Below are positions 25,761-34,720 of a stretch of 64,000 nt of DNA, in pieces. This DNA is from an uncultured Schlesneria sp. (GTDB lineage Bacteria > Planctomycetota > Planctomycetia > Planctomycetales > Planctomycetaceae). The stretch spans positions 1-64,000 of the forward strand of contig CAIOKO010000180.1 in assembly GCA_903858935.1 (NCBI GenBank). Direction: 5' to 3'. Both the position numbers and the translations under genes were made by a program. The notes under the pieces are model-generated. The model did no database searches. It was not told the DNA's origin and was given only the letters and a program-made list of their open reading frames with translations. Each line of letters starts with the position of its first letter. Positions within the stretch are counted from its first letter, which is position 1.

Positions 25761-26627
25761 ATGAAAACGATCGATTATATCTACCGTTTTGATCCGAAGA
25801 ACACGTCCGTCAAGATTCCGCCTTCGGATGCTGAAAAAGCAAAACACGAGCTTGAAGTTGGCAATCGAATGTTTGCTGACTGGATGAAGAGCTGCCAGCA
25901 CGGTTCGTTGACTCCGGGTGATCCTCACTACGTTGTCGAATGTGCTGGCCTGAACTTTGGTCACACGCCAACCGGGGACGACGTTCCTCGACAGGATCCT
26001 TTTGCGATCGTGATTGGCTGCTCGGATGCACGAGTACCGATCGAAATGGTTTTCGGACAGGGATTCAACGAATTGTTTGTCGTTCGCGTGGCAGGAAATG
26101 TTCTCGCCGACGAATGCTGGGGAAGTATTGACTATGCGCTGAGGGAGCTCAGCGAAAGCGTCAAGCTGGTCGTTGTCATGGGCCACAGTGGTTGCGGAGC
26201 GGTCACAGCGGCTGTCGATGCATATCTCGACCCCAAAAAGTACTCATTAAATGCGATGTCCCTAGGGGTTAAATCGATTCTGAGGCATATTTTTGTCTCG
26301 GTGCATCGAGCAGCAATGGGGCTACAGGAAGTCTGGGGGCCTGACGCGCCAAATTCTCCGTCGTACAGGTCTGCGCTCATTGAGAGTGCTGTCTGTCTCA
26401 ATGCTGCTGCCGCCGCACAAAGCGTACGAACAGCAAATGACCGTATCAGACACGCTGACGTTCGAGTGCTTTACGGCGTCTATGATCTGCGATCACATCA
26501 TGTCTGCATGCCACCCATCTGCACTCACGTGTCAGATCGTGACACGCTCATCAACCTTGCTGATGCTCCAAATGATGCCGCTGAATTTGAATCACTGGCA
26601 CGAGAAATGGCCGTGCGTTTGAAGTAA
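25761..26627 (+). CDS. Beta-class carbonic anhydrase
   Basis: A 288-residue zinc enzyme that interconverts CO2 and bicarbonate. The zinc ligands are Cys87, His142 and Cys145: CSDARVP (87-93, with the Asp-Arg dyad Asp89/Arg91) and HSGCGA (142-147). The gene is longer than the usual ~210-220 residues because of extensions at the N-terminus (about 50 residues) and between the second helix pair. No signal peptide, so cytoplasmic. It lies 65 bp after the DUF454 gene, same strand, and its stop codon is inside a strong hairpin, so it is probably the last gene of the ATPase locus. Whether it works with the pump is unknown; pH or bicarbonate supply for mineral formation would be one reason for the link. 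Confidence 0.9.
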   Translation: MKTIDYIYRFDPKNTSVKIPPSDAEKAKHELEVGNRMFADWMKSCQHGSLTPGDPHYVVECAGLNFGHTPTGDDVPRQDPFAIVIGCSDARVPIEMVFGQGFNELFVVRVAGNVLADECWGSIDYALRELSESVKLVVVMGHSGCGAVTAAVDAYLDPKKYSLNAMSLGVKSILRHIFVSVHRAAMGLQEVWGPDAPNSPSYRSALIESAVCLNAAAAAQSVRTANDRIRHADVRVLYGVYDLRSHHVCMPPICTHVSDRDTLINLADAPNDAAEFESLAREMAVRLK

Positions 26628-26639
26628 CGCACGGCCATT
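26606..26639. terminator. Bidirectional terminator hairpin overlapping the carbonic anhydrase stop
   Basis: AATGGCCGTGCGTT and AACGCACGGCCATT form a perfect 14-bp stem around a 6-base loop (TGAAGT). The left arm encodes the last codons of the carbonic anhydrase and the TAA stop is in the loop/right arm. The next gene is convergent and starts its 3' end at 26700, so one hairpin can serve both directions. No long T-run follows. Confidence 0.7.
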
Positions 26640-26699
26640 AAGATTATGATTTCTTGTCAGCGGTACCATTCACAAAGTGAATGAAAATCGTGACACGAT

Positions 26700-28553
26700 T
26701 TACTTCAATTTCGCCAGCGCCTGATCTGCGGCCTTTCGAACCGATTCATCAGAATCCTTCAGGGCGACTGTCAGCCCTTCCTTGACCGCGGCAGACCCGC
26801 TTCCGATTTCGCCGAGGGTTTTCGCCACTTCCGCTCGCGCCTTCGGGTTCTCGGCACCATGCAGTGCAGCGACGAGCAACGGGATCGCCGTTTCGATGAT
26901 TTGAGGATTTGGAGCGATATGAACAAGGGCCCATGCAGCCACGGACTTTTCGTAAGGATTTCGGCCTTTAAGCAATTTTTGCAGACTTGGAACAGCCGCA
27001 GCAGCGGGTGCTCCAATACGTCCCAATGCAAATCCAGCAATTGGACGGAGAGTTGAATCACCTTCGTTTAAGATCTTAATAATGTCATCGACCGCCGTTT
27101 GGCTGTCAGGACCAATTTCAGCCAAGGCAATCAGTGCTTCGCGACGCACGACAGGAACGTCGTCACTCAAATGTTTTTGAAGTCCTGGAACGGCACCTTT
27201 GGCGCGTTCTCCGATTCGTCCGAGAGTTGCTGCGACTTCACGACGAACTTCAGGTCGTTGACTGTCGAGTGCTTTGATCAACCTGGGAATTGCGATCGTT
27301 TCGTACTCAGCATTTGCGGGATCAAGTTGCAACAACGCCCAGACACTCGCAAGAGCAAGGGTCGGATCGTCGCTTTCGAGCAGACTTTTCAAGCTGGGGG
27401 TTGCTTCCTTGGCACCAATCTTTCCCAGAGCGTAAGCGGCTGCGGATCGGAAAGGGAACTGCTTGTTGTCGAGTGTTTTGATTAACTCGGGAACTGTCGA
27501 TTTCGCGTCGGCACCAATCGAAGCGAGTGCGATAAGAGCTTCTCGCTTTGTTTCGGCATCGTTCGATTGCAGCAGACCCGTTAAGGCTGAAACCGAGTCT
27601 TTTGCATTCGGACCGATGCCAGCAATCACGGGAAGGACCAGCTTTTGCAGTTTTTCACTTTTCAAGCCTTCGATCAGGCCAGGGACGGAAGCCGTTCCAA
27701 GCTGTTGAAGGGCCTGACCAGAACTGAACCGAACTTGTGCGTCCGGATCGGAGAGACCGGCGATGAGCGTCGGCACAGCAGATTTGGCAGCAGGTCCGAT
27801 GTCGCCAATCGCGCTGATCGCGTGCCAGCGTAGTTTCAAATCAGTTGATTTCGCGGCCGTGATCAAGCGATCAACTGCGGTGGCGGCTCCGTGGCCGATT
27901 CCAGCAATGGCATCAATCGCATTAAGGCTGGCGGTGGAACTTGGGCCACCAATGAGCTGCTGAAGTGATGGTACTGAGGGGGTGCCAATCAGGACCAGAC
28001 CTTGAATGGCTTCGGCAGAAACATCTTGTCGATCACTTTTCAGTCCCGCGACAAGGACGGGAACCAGCAACGCGGCATTTTCCGCCTTGCCTGATTCAAT
28101 CTCTGCAATTGCGTGTGCGGCGCTAACGCCGATTAACTGTTCTTTATCAAACAACAGTTTTTTCAGTTGCGGAACAGAAGACTGTGCCGCTGGACCAAAC
28201 TTTCTCAGTGCACTGATCGCACTGAGACGGAGTAATGGGAAGGGATCTGTGAGCACACTATTCAGTGCGGGTACAGATTCTTTTGGGTTCGAATCAATTC
28301 TTCCTAACGCTTCAATAATTTCATGGCGCAGGGCGGGATCGTTGATCCCGAGCGACTTGACCAGAAGCGGAACGGATTCGGCGGCGGCAGGGCCGATTTC
28401 CCCCAGTTGTTGAGCTGATTCCGTCTTTTCCTCCAAGCTGCCCGATTCGAGCAATTTGCGGAGTGTCGCGAGTTCGGTGTCTTGAGCCAAAGCGGACGAC
28501 ACCGCCAAACACATTACCAACGTTGCCAACGTTCCAGTCAGTCCAATTCTCAT
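26700..28553 (-). CDS. Secreted HEAT-repeat protein
   Basis: A 617-residue protein with a signal peptide (residues 1-23, ALAQDTE after the hydrophobic core) followed by about fifteen HEAT/PBS-lyase-type repeats of 36-40 residues, each with the pattern P.L...L.D....(R..A...LG.IG). Examples are AVPSLQKLLKGRNP and REALIALAEIGPDS. The repeats fill the whole mature protein, giving a solenoid for protein binding; no catalytic domain. Exported HEAT proteins are common in planctomycetes and their partners are mostly unknown. Convergent with the carbonic anhydrase gene and divergent from the gene at 28746. Confidence 0.85.
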   Translation of the reverse strand: MRIGLTGTLATLVMCLAVSSALAQDTELATLRKLLESGSLEEKTESAQQLGEIGPAAAESVPLLVKSLGINDPALRHEIIEALGRIDSNPKESVPALNSVLTDPFPLLRLSAISALRKFGPAAQSSVPQLKKLLFDKEQLIGVSAAHAIAEIESGKAENAALLVPVLVAGLKSDRQDVSAEAIQGLVLIGTPSVPSLQQLIGGPSSTASLNAIDAIAGIGHGAATAVDRLITAAKSTDLKLRWHAISAIGDIGPAAKSAVPTLIAGLSDPDAQVRFSSGQALQQLGTASVPGLIEGLKSEKLQKLVLPVIAGIGPNAKDSVSALTGLLQSNDAETKREALIALASIGADAKSTVPELIKTLDNKQFPFRSAAAYALGKIGAKEATPSLKSLLESDDPTLALASVWALLQLDPANAEYETIAIPRLIKALDSQRPEVRREVAATLGRIGERAKGAVPGLQKHLSDDVPVVRREALIALAEIGPDSQTAVDDIIKILNEGDSTLRPIAGFALGRIGAPAAAAVPSLQKLLKGRNPYEKSVAAWALVHIAPNPQIIETAIPLLVAALHGAENPKARAEVAKTLGEIGSGSAAVKEGLTVALKDSDESVRKAADQALAKLK

Positions 28554-28745
28554 GCCCGATGCCCTTTGAACGCGAGTTTATGCTTGATGGAGAGATATCG
28601 AAGCGGTACAACATCTTGTTGTTCTCTCTGAATTCTAACAGGGTGAACACCGCTGTCGCCACTCAATGAAATTGTTTTCGTGATGTGTTCGACAAGAAAA
28701 TTCATTCCAGATCGTTTGTGCTGTCATTCCGTGAAGGGGTTGGAC

Positions 28746-29447
28746 GTGAAGAAGTTGCTTGTCACTGCAAGTCTGTTTTTGGCTGCCACAGTAACTTGTG
28801 TATCCTCAGCAACCGCTTATGACAATTTTGGCATGTATGGCGGTGCTGCAATGGCAGGCTTTGGCGGCGGTTGGGGTGGTTATGGCTGGGGCGGTTCCCA
28901 GGGTGGCATTGGTGGCATCTACGACGGCCAGGCAAACGTCATCCGGTCGGAAGGGATGTACAATCAGATGACTTCCCAGGCCGCCATCAACTTACAGAAG
29001 GCGAATCAGGAAAACGAGAAGGCTCGGGCGCTCCACCTGGAAAACCAGCAGAAGATTCACGAAGAAAGGCTGAAACGCACACGTGAAGCCAAGGTTCGTC
29101 AATCGGAAGAACGCGTCGAAAATATGGCAGCGCGAGAGCGTCAGCAGGAATTCATTGACGCCCATAAGCCCCAGCCCTTGGCTGGCAGCCAACTCGATCC
29201 TTCAACCGGCCAAATCAACTGGCCGTCACCCTTGAGAACGTCGGATTTCGATGATTTTCGTAAGGCCGTGGAAGCGTTATTTGAAACGCAGACGAAATAT
29301 GGATCGACCTCAGACCTCACAATCCAGATCGTCAGAAAAGTCGGAGAAATGAAAGATCTGTTGCGAAAGCAGATCTTGAATATGCCGATGCCGGAATATT
29401 CCGAGTCACGTAAGTTTCTTGACAGTCTGGCAGCATCGGCACGCTGA
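28746..29447 (+). CDS. Secreted Gly-rich coiled-coil protein
   Basis: A 233-residue protein starting at GTG 28746, chosen because AAGGGG lies just upstream and because it starts the signal peptide (VKKLLVTASLFLAATVTC). After the cleavage site follows a Gly/Tyr/Trp-rich stretch (about residues 30-65), then a long charged coiled coil (about 80-145, KANQENEKARALHLENQQK) and a helical C-terminal part. No family recognised. A perfect 12-bp palindrome GCTCGCGCGAGC (29452-29463) follows the stop codon and separates this gene from the convergent GTPase gene; it may terminate both. Confidence 0.7.
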   Translation: MKKLLVTASLFLAATVTCVSSATAYDNFGMYGGAAMAGFGGGWGGYGWGGSQGGIGGIYDGQANVIRSEGMYNQMTSQAAINLQKANQENEKARALHLENQQKIHEERLKRTREAKVRQSEERVENMAARERQQEFIDAHKPQPLAGSQLDPSTGQINWPSPLRTSDFDDFRKAVEALFETQTKYGSTSDLTIQIVRKVGEMKDLLRKQILNMPMPEYSESRKFLDSLAASAR

Positions 29448-29492
29448 TTTCGCTCGCGCGAGCCAGAGTTGGTGTATTGTGATTTGCCGGGA

Positions 29493-30740
29493 TTATTCCG
29501 ATTTATTTTCGCGCCAGACCGAGACAGCGTGCTGCATCTGTTCGGCCCAGACTCGATTCAGGTCATCCGTCGAAGGGACGTGTCCGTCTTTCATCTCGCC
29601 GAAATACCAGCAGCAGGCTTTTCCAAGCGAATATGTGTAAGCAAACGCCATTGCGGCATTGGCCGTTTGTCCGACGAATGGAATGAATTTGAGCGGCGCT
29701 TTAATTAAAAACTTGACCGCCAGCCTGCCGCCGACGGCGCCTGCCATCTTGACCAGAAGACCCGCGTTCATTTTTTGATCATAGAGATCTGCGAGTAAAT
29801 AAATTAATCGCGTCTGTAGGGCCATAACGAGTGGGATGTCAACCCATGGCAACGGTGACGCGGCTGATGTCGCCGCCAGGCTGCTATAGGTCAGAATAGT
29901 TGGCATTGCTTGTTTTGCCGTTAAATCTCGCAGGGAATTTCGCACGTCGTCAAGGTGAATTAAGGCTTGGCGATAGGCTGCGGGGAGCAGTTCGATTAAG
30001 GCTTCTTCCAGCCGTGCCCCACCAAAGTTGGGTTGTTCAAAACCTTCCTCAGGTGGCGTCAAATCAATCGGAACGATTCGATCAACCAGACCTGAAAACC
30101 GTTCTTCCTGCTCTCGCAGGCTTCGTTGAAGCGAGGGATGACCAGCCAGTGACGAAGGGCGTTGACCCAATTCGTTTGCGGCTGTATCGACTTTGACTTG
30201 TGACGTTTCAGCGGGTGCATCGGTTTTCGGTTTGCGGATCACATCGAATGGGTCGGGATTGGGATGTTGCTCAAACGGATAAGCTTCATGCAGACAGGTC
30301 AGCACCAGCACGATTGGGCGGGTAGGACGAGCAGCCCGAATCTTTCGTAGCGGATCAACGATCTCCGCGAGTGCATGATCCATCACTCGAACCACGAGAA
30401 TCACCACGTGGGTTGAACTGTCGAAGGATTCAATGTCTTCCTTAGGGTCATAACCGGATTCACCCAGACCACGCGTATCTAAAAACCTAACAAGCGGCTG
30501 CGAGGAAGACGGAAAATCGTAACGAAATGAAGTCTTCGTCTGGGGCTGAAATCCGTTGCCGATTTCTGCCTGAGTCGACCCGGTGATAAAGCGGACAATC
30601 GTTGACTTTCCGCTACCGGTTTTACCGAAGAGCCAAAAGACCGGGACGGGTATTTTTTTTAACAGTTCCTGACGTTTCCGTTCGAACTGTTCGTCCGACA
30701 GCGACCCAAACCCGAGCAGGGACTTGATTCGATCGAACAT
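29493..30740 (-). CDS. GTPase with C-terminal DUF697 membrane-associated domain
   Basis: A 415-residue P-loop GTPase. Residues 30-175 hold the G domain: G1 GKTGSGKST (about 39-47), G3 DTRGLGES (about 88-95), hydrophobic strand VVILVVRVMD and the G4 region, which reads VLTCLHE instead of NKxD, so guanine specificity may be altered. Residues about 185-260 are a polar insertion. Residues about 265-400 match the DUF697 pattern of hydrophobic helices (AGAVGGRLAVKFLIKAPLKF, PFVGQTANAA), as in YcjF/YcjX-like and Era-like membrane GTPases. Function in planctomycetes is unknown; membrane-bound stress or envelope role is inferred from the family. Confidence 0.8.
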   Translation of the reverse strand: MFDRIKSLLGFGSLSDEQFERKRQELLKKIPVPVFWLFGKTGSGKSTIVRFITGSTQAEIGNGFQPQTKTSFRYDFPSSSQPLVRFLDTRGLGESGYDPKEDIESFDSSTHVVILVVRVMDHALAEIVDPLRKIRAARPTRPIVLVLTCLHEAYPFEQHPNPDPFDVIRKPKTDAPAETSQVKVDTAANELGQRPSSLAGHPSLQRSLREQEERFSGLVDRIVPIDLTPPEEGFEQPNFGGARLEEALIELLPAAYRQALIHLDDVRNSLRDLTAKQAMPTILTYSSLAATSAASPLPWVDIPLVMALQTRLIYLLADLYDQKMNAGLLVKMAGAVGGRLAVKFLIKAPLKFIPFVGQTANAAMAFAYTYSLGKACCWYFGEMKDGHVPSTDDLNRVWAEQMQHAVSVWRENKSE

Positions 30741-30841
30741 TGTCTGCAGCCTTGTAGTGGTGAGTTATATTGCGCATTGATCGCGTCGACTGTATTGAAG
30801 CACTAATCGACGCGACATGCGATGAACTCGCCCTCCATTGG

Positions 30842-32809
30842 TCATTTCGCCTTTTTACCCTGGGCTACGTTTTCCGATGGTTTCAACAAGTTGGGAAGTT
30901 CCGTTTTGATATCGGTGAGGGTCGCGTTCCGATTGACAACTTTTCCTTCCTTGTCGACCAGGAACATCGTGGGAAGCGATATGATTCCAAACGATTCGGC
31001 AATCGGACTGTTAAGTCCCCCTGTCTGGGTCGTCGGGTTTGGCTGATAGAGATGCTTCCAGTTCATCTTGTTTTTCTGGACAAACGGCATCGCCGTTGAC
31101 TTTTCGAAATCTAGAGCGACTCCCACGATCTCAAAGCCCTTGGCTTTATTGTCCTGATACAAAGCTCGCAATTGCGGAATATCTTCTTCGCAAACTTTGT
31201 ATTCACTGGCCCAGAACACGACCAGCACAACCTGGCCCTTAAGGCTCTTGATATCAATGTTTCCACCATCAAGACCCGGTCCCGACAGTGACAGAACCTG
31301 GCCTGTCAATTTGAGTCGACGCAATGCTCCTTGAGCCCGCGTTGCCATTTCTGATTTCGGCTTTTCTTTGAGTAACTTTTGATACCATTCCGTCGCTTCT
31401 TTGCTGCGTCCCTGCAATTCTTCGTGGGTTCCAAGCATGACCATCGCGTCATCCGAATCGTCCGAATTCGGATACTTTTTGACAAAATCATCCAACCCTT
31501 CCAACCACGCTTTTTGAATCTCTGCCTGCTTTTCTTTGTCTTCTTCGGCCTGCTGCAAGTTCACGTAATACTCGGCCTGCATCAACCTGTATGCGACATA
31601 AGGCAATAATGGGGACTTTGGCATCTTCCGTGAGATGTCTGTTTCGATCTCTTTGAGATCCTGAACACCCTCGGGGTAGGTCCCCATCTGCGATGCCAGC
31701 GCGTAACCATCGATGGTTTGCTTCATCAGCATGGTTCGTTCTTCTTCGGTCTCAGCCAGTTCAATGGCGTCTTTCAACAAACTCGCTCGTTTTGCCATCA
31801 GTGCCTTGACCGCCGGAACTGATTGACCTGGCTTCATCAATCCTTGTTCAATGTCCGTTAGATCCTTCAAAATCTTTTCAACTTTAGGAGACGGACCCGT
31901 TGTCCCGGCAGCAGTTGCATTGGAAGCCAGTAGTGGCTCCATCAGAATTCCACCGTTCGTGGTTGTCACTTCGCCTTCAATAGGGATAGGCACCTGGGTG
32001 ATTTTCCAGACGTCGCCGACCCGAATCATTTCTCCAATTTGAATCGCGTTAAATTTAGTTTGTGTTTCGACGATGGCCATCGCGCTTTCATAAACCTGCA
32101 AATCGGAATTCGCTTTCTCTTCATCCATGGGGATCGTGCTGGGCATTTGCGCATCAAACCGTGTCCAGCGTGACTGAGCGGATAGCGACTTTGATTTGGC
32201 CATGACTCCTTTCGCCTTCTTGGCGGGATCAGCGGCTGATTCGATCAATTTACCCGCCAATTGCGAATTGATTCCGAGTAACTTGAGATCGTCTTCATTA
32301 ATCATGATCGCTTGAAACGCCGCTTCATCGCCGGTGATTAACGCGCGTACGGCCTCCTTGGAGGCTTCAGCGGCGGACAGGACCTTCCATTGTTCGATAC
32401 GACCATCTTCGTTCTGATCGATGCCCCAGCGAGTCCCCCCAAGATTCAGCCAGCGACACTGGTCAACCTTGTTATTGTTGTTCGTATCGATGTCTCGGTA
32501 GACCTCGATCCCGTCCTTGAAGTAACGCCATTGATCGATACCGCCAACTCCGTCTGTATCGAGAAATTTGCGCAGGACCTGGCCAGTCGGTCCCATGACA
32601 ACCCAACCGTTGACCTTCCCTTTACGTTCGACTTCGACTTTACATTTTGCAAAATCAGCCGGCTTGGGGGTTTCGATTTCGACGTCTTTTTGACGAGGTA
32701 CGAATGCCATCGTGTCAGCGACTTTCGGTGGATCTGCAGCCCAACCCAAAGATCCGAATGTCGAACACGCCACGACCAGACCCAGCAGACACGTTTTTCG
32801 CGAAGTCAT
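30842..32809 (-). CDS. Secreted thioredoxin-fold (TlpA-like) protein with one active-site Cys missing
   Basis: A 655-residue exported protein. Start at 32809 (MTSRKTCLLG) because GGAG lies 8 bases upstream; a GTG three codons earlier is also possible. After the signal peptide (ends near GWAADPP) comes a region of EF-hand-like Asp/Asn-rich loops (DTDGVGGIDQW, DTNNNNKVDQC, DQNEDGRIEQW, about residues 75-140) that may bind calcium. A mixed alpha region with TPR-like helices follows (about 340-510). Residues about 520-640 are a TlpA/AhpC-type thioredoxin fold: GQVVLVVFWASEYKVCEEDI. The usual WCxxC is changed to EYKVC, so only the second Cys remains and disulfide reduction by the normal mechanism is unlikely; a single-Cys or binding role is possible. 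Confidence 0.8.
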   Translation of the reverse strand: MTSRKTCLLGLVVACSTFGSLGWAADPPKVADTMAFVPRQKDVEIETPKPADFAKCKVEVERKGKVNGWVVMGPTGQVLRKFLDTDGVGGIDQWRYFKDGIEVYRDIDTNNNNKVDQCRWLNLGGTRWGIDQNEDGRIEQWKVLSAAEASKEAVRALITGDEAAFQAIMINEDDLKLLGINSQLAGKLIESAADPAKKAKGVMAKSKSLSAQSRWTRFDAQMPSTIPMDEEKANSDLQVYESAMAIVETQTKFNAIQIGEMIRVGDVWKITQVPIPIEGEVTTTNGGILMEPLLASNATAAGTTGPSPKVEKILKDLTDIEQGLMKPGQSVPAVKALMAKRASLLKDAIELAETEEERTMLMKQTIDGYALASQMGTYPEGVQDLKEIETDISRKMPKSPLLPYVAYRLMQAEYYVNLQQAEEDKEKQAEIQKAWLEGLDDFVKKYPNSDDSDDAMVMLGTHEELQGRSKEATEWYQKLLKEKPKSEMATRAQGALRRLKLTGQVLSLSGPGLDGGNIDIKSLKGQVVLVVFWASEYKVCEEDIPQLRALYQDNKAKGFEIVGVALDFEKSTAMPFVQKNKMNWKHLYQPNPTTQTGGLNSPIAESFGIISLPTMFLVDKEGKVVNRNATLTDIKTELPNLLKPSENVAQGKKAK

Positions 32810-33147
32810 CCTCGCCACTCCATTGAAGCGATCAAAAACTTTTTTCCGCTTCCAAAAGCAATTTTGGACACGGAATCCATTCCCTTGTGGATTCTAGGTA
32901 ATGTCCAAAACCACGTCACCAGCAGTTTTTCGGCGGACAACCAGCTCCCCTGAACCTTCGAAACGTTCATGGCTGAGACCGGGGTTGAGCATAGTAACAG
33001 TAAGTCCTCGAGGCATCAAAAGTCCTATTCTTCATGTTAAAAGTGACAATACATCGAAAGGGTCTACTGCGTTAGAGCGACGTCTTGTCAATTCCAATCA
33101 GTTATCGTAAAGCTTTCAAAAAGACACTCTCAGGAAGGACGGGAGCG
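32810..33147. other. Divergent intergenic region, 338 bp
   Basis: Lies between the minus-strand thioredoxin-fold gene and the plus-strand exchanger gene. A TTG-started extension of the exchanger frame covers 33085-33147 but has no homology. I see no convincing promoter, riboswitch or small gene. Confidence 0.3.
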
Positions 33148-34290
33148 ATGAACCTGAATTGGCTGCTGGTGTTTATTCCGATCGGGTTGTGCCTGAACTG
33201 GATCGAGGCAAATCCGTTATTGGTCTTTCTGACTTCCGCGCTGGCAATTATTCCGTTGGCGGGACTGATGGGCGATGCCACCGAGGCACTTGCCACGTTT
33301 TTGGGGCCGATGATTGGCGGGCTGCTTAACGCGACCCTTGGGAACGCCCCGGAGATCATCATCGCTTCCTTTGCCCTGCACGCGGGCCTGGTCACGATGG
33401 TGAAGTCTTCGCTGACCGGCTCGATCATAGGTAATCTGCTGTTTGGTCTGGGGGTCTCGTTTTTCGCTGGCGGCATCAAATATGGCAGGAATCAGAAGTT
33501 CAGTTCTCAAGCCGTCAGAATGACCACCGCCTTGTTGACGCTGGCGTCGTTCGGGCTGATCATCCCGGCCGTCACTCAGTTTAATGCGTCGGCGACTCGA
33601 TCGATCAGTCTCGAAACGGCGGTCGTTCTGTTCGCTGTCTATCTGGCGTACCTGGCCGCTGTCGTCCTGAATCATAAAGCCTTAATCGGCAAGGAGGGGG
33701 TGAAGGCGAGCCTGAAGGAAAAGGACGTTCGACCCGACGAAGTTATCGAAACATCTGAAGCCGGATGGAGCCGGAATCAGGCGATCGGCATTCTTGCGAC
33801 GGTCACCATCGCTCTGGCGGTGATGAGCGAAGTCTTGACCGGAGCGATTGAACCAGCGTCGAAGACGATGAATCTCAGCCCGGAGTTTGCTGGCGTATTC
33901 CTGCTCGCACTGGTCGGAAACGCCGCAGAACTTCTCAACGCGGTTCGTTTTGCTCGCAAGGATCAAATGGATCTATCGATCGCCGTGACGGTCGGTGCCA
34001 GTGCCCAGGTCGCATTACTGGTCGCTCCAGTGCTGGTATTCATGGGACTGATCATGGGCCAGAACATGAATCTGGTCTTCACGCCGCTCGAATTGCTGGC
34101 GATTGTGATGGCGATTTATTTGACCCGAACCCTGACTTACGACGGGGAATCAAGCTGGCTTGAGGGCTTCATGCTGATCGGCGTCTACGTCCTGTTTGGA
34201 ATCGGATTTCTTCACATGCCGACCGCCGCACCGATCAATCAACTGTTCAATCCACTGTTCTCTCCTCCGACCGCTGAGGGGAAACCGTAG
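33148..34290 (+). CDS. cax: Ca2+/H+ antiporter of the CaCA family
   Basis: A 380-residue integral membrane protein that exchanges cytoplasmic Ca2+ for H+. It has the two inverted alpha repeats of the CaCA family: GNAPEIIIASFAL (about residues 66-78) and GNAAELLNAVRFA (about 257-269), with the acidic ion-coordinating Glu in each, plus about eleven hydrophobic helices. Length is typical for bacterial Cax (ChaA) proteins. ATG at 33148 (MNLNWLLVFIP) is chosen because AGGA and GGGAG lie upstream and the hydrophobic N-terminus begins there. It stands alone between two divergent/intergenic regions. Confidence 0.9.
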   Translation: MNLNWLLVFIPIGLCLNWIEANPLLVFLTSALAIIPLAGLMGDATEALATFLGPMIGGLLNATLGNAPEIIIASFALHAGLVTMVKSSLTGSIIGNLLFGLGVSFFAGGIKYGRNQKFSSQAVRMTTALLTLASFGLIIPAVTQFNASATRSISLETAVVLFAVYLAYLAAVVLNHKALIGKEGVKASLKEKDVRPDEVIETSEAGWSRNQAIGILATVTIALAVMSEVLTGAIEPASKTMNLSPEFAGVFLLALVGNAAELLNAVRFARKDQMDLSIAVTVGASAQVALLVAPVLVFMGLIMGQNMNLVFTPLELLAIVMAIYLTRTLTYDGESSWLEGFMLIGVYVLFGIGFLHMPTAAPINQLFNPLFSPPTAEGKP

Positions 34291-34720
34291 TCAGTAATTC
34301 ACGAGCAAAACGCATGGGCATTTAGAGTTTCGCGGTCTTGCGATAGATGCGTAACTCGATTTTTTGGATCGCAAAATTGGCGGCAACTTTTTTGAATGAA
34401 GATGTCGGTGTTTCGCCTCTACCGGTGAATCGTATTGTGCTCCCAACGACAAACCTCGAACGACCAGTTTTTCCCGCTTTCAAGTGTTGACTTCGCCGCA
34501 AGCGTCCATTATCGGTAAAACGTGGTATCTTCGAATTCCATGGAATAAATCAGAGAGCGTTTTGAGGTATCACGTCGTGCATCGAGGTCTTGGGGAACTT
34601 AGGAATCAGGCCGTATTTTGAAGTTAGCCGAGCAGCTCAGAAGACATCGGCCTCCCTGTTCTCTCGGATTAAAAAGCCCCTCTCAGGCCGTATTCTTTAA
34701 AAAAGGGCGAATTTAGCTCA
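34291..34720. other. Intergenic region, 430 bp, no gene seen
   Basis: Between the exchanger gene and the frameshifted SDR gene. Contains TTGACT (about 34482-34487) with a poor -10 (TATCGG) 17 bases later, and a repeated CTCTCAGGCCGTATTCTTT-like segment near 34605-34700 (GGCCGTATTTTG and GGCCGTATTCTT). Just before the next gene is GGGCGAATTTAGCTCA, which mimics the 5' end of a tRNA but does not fold as one. Confidence 0.3.

Noticed and set aside
29435-29450. 16-bp identity between the end of the 28746 gene and 41698-41713
   Set aside because: About one such match is expected by chance in a window of this size.
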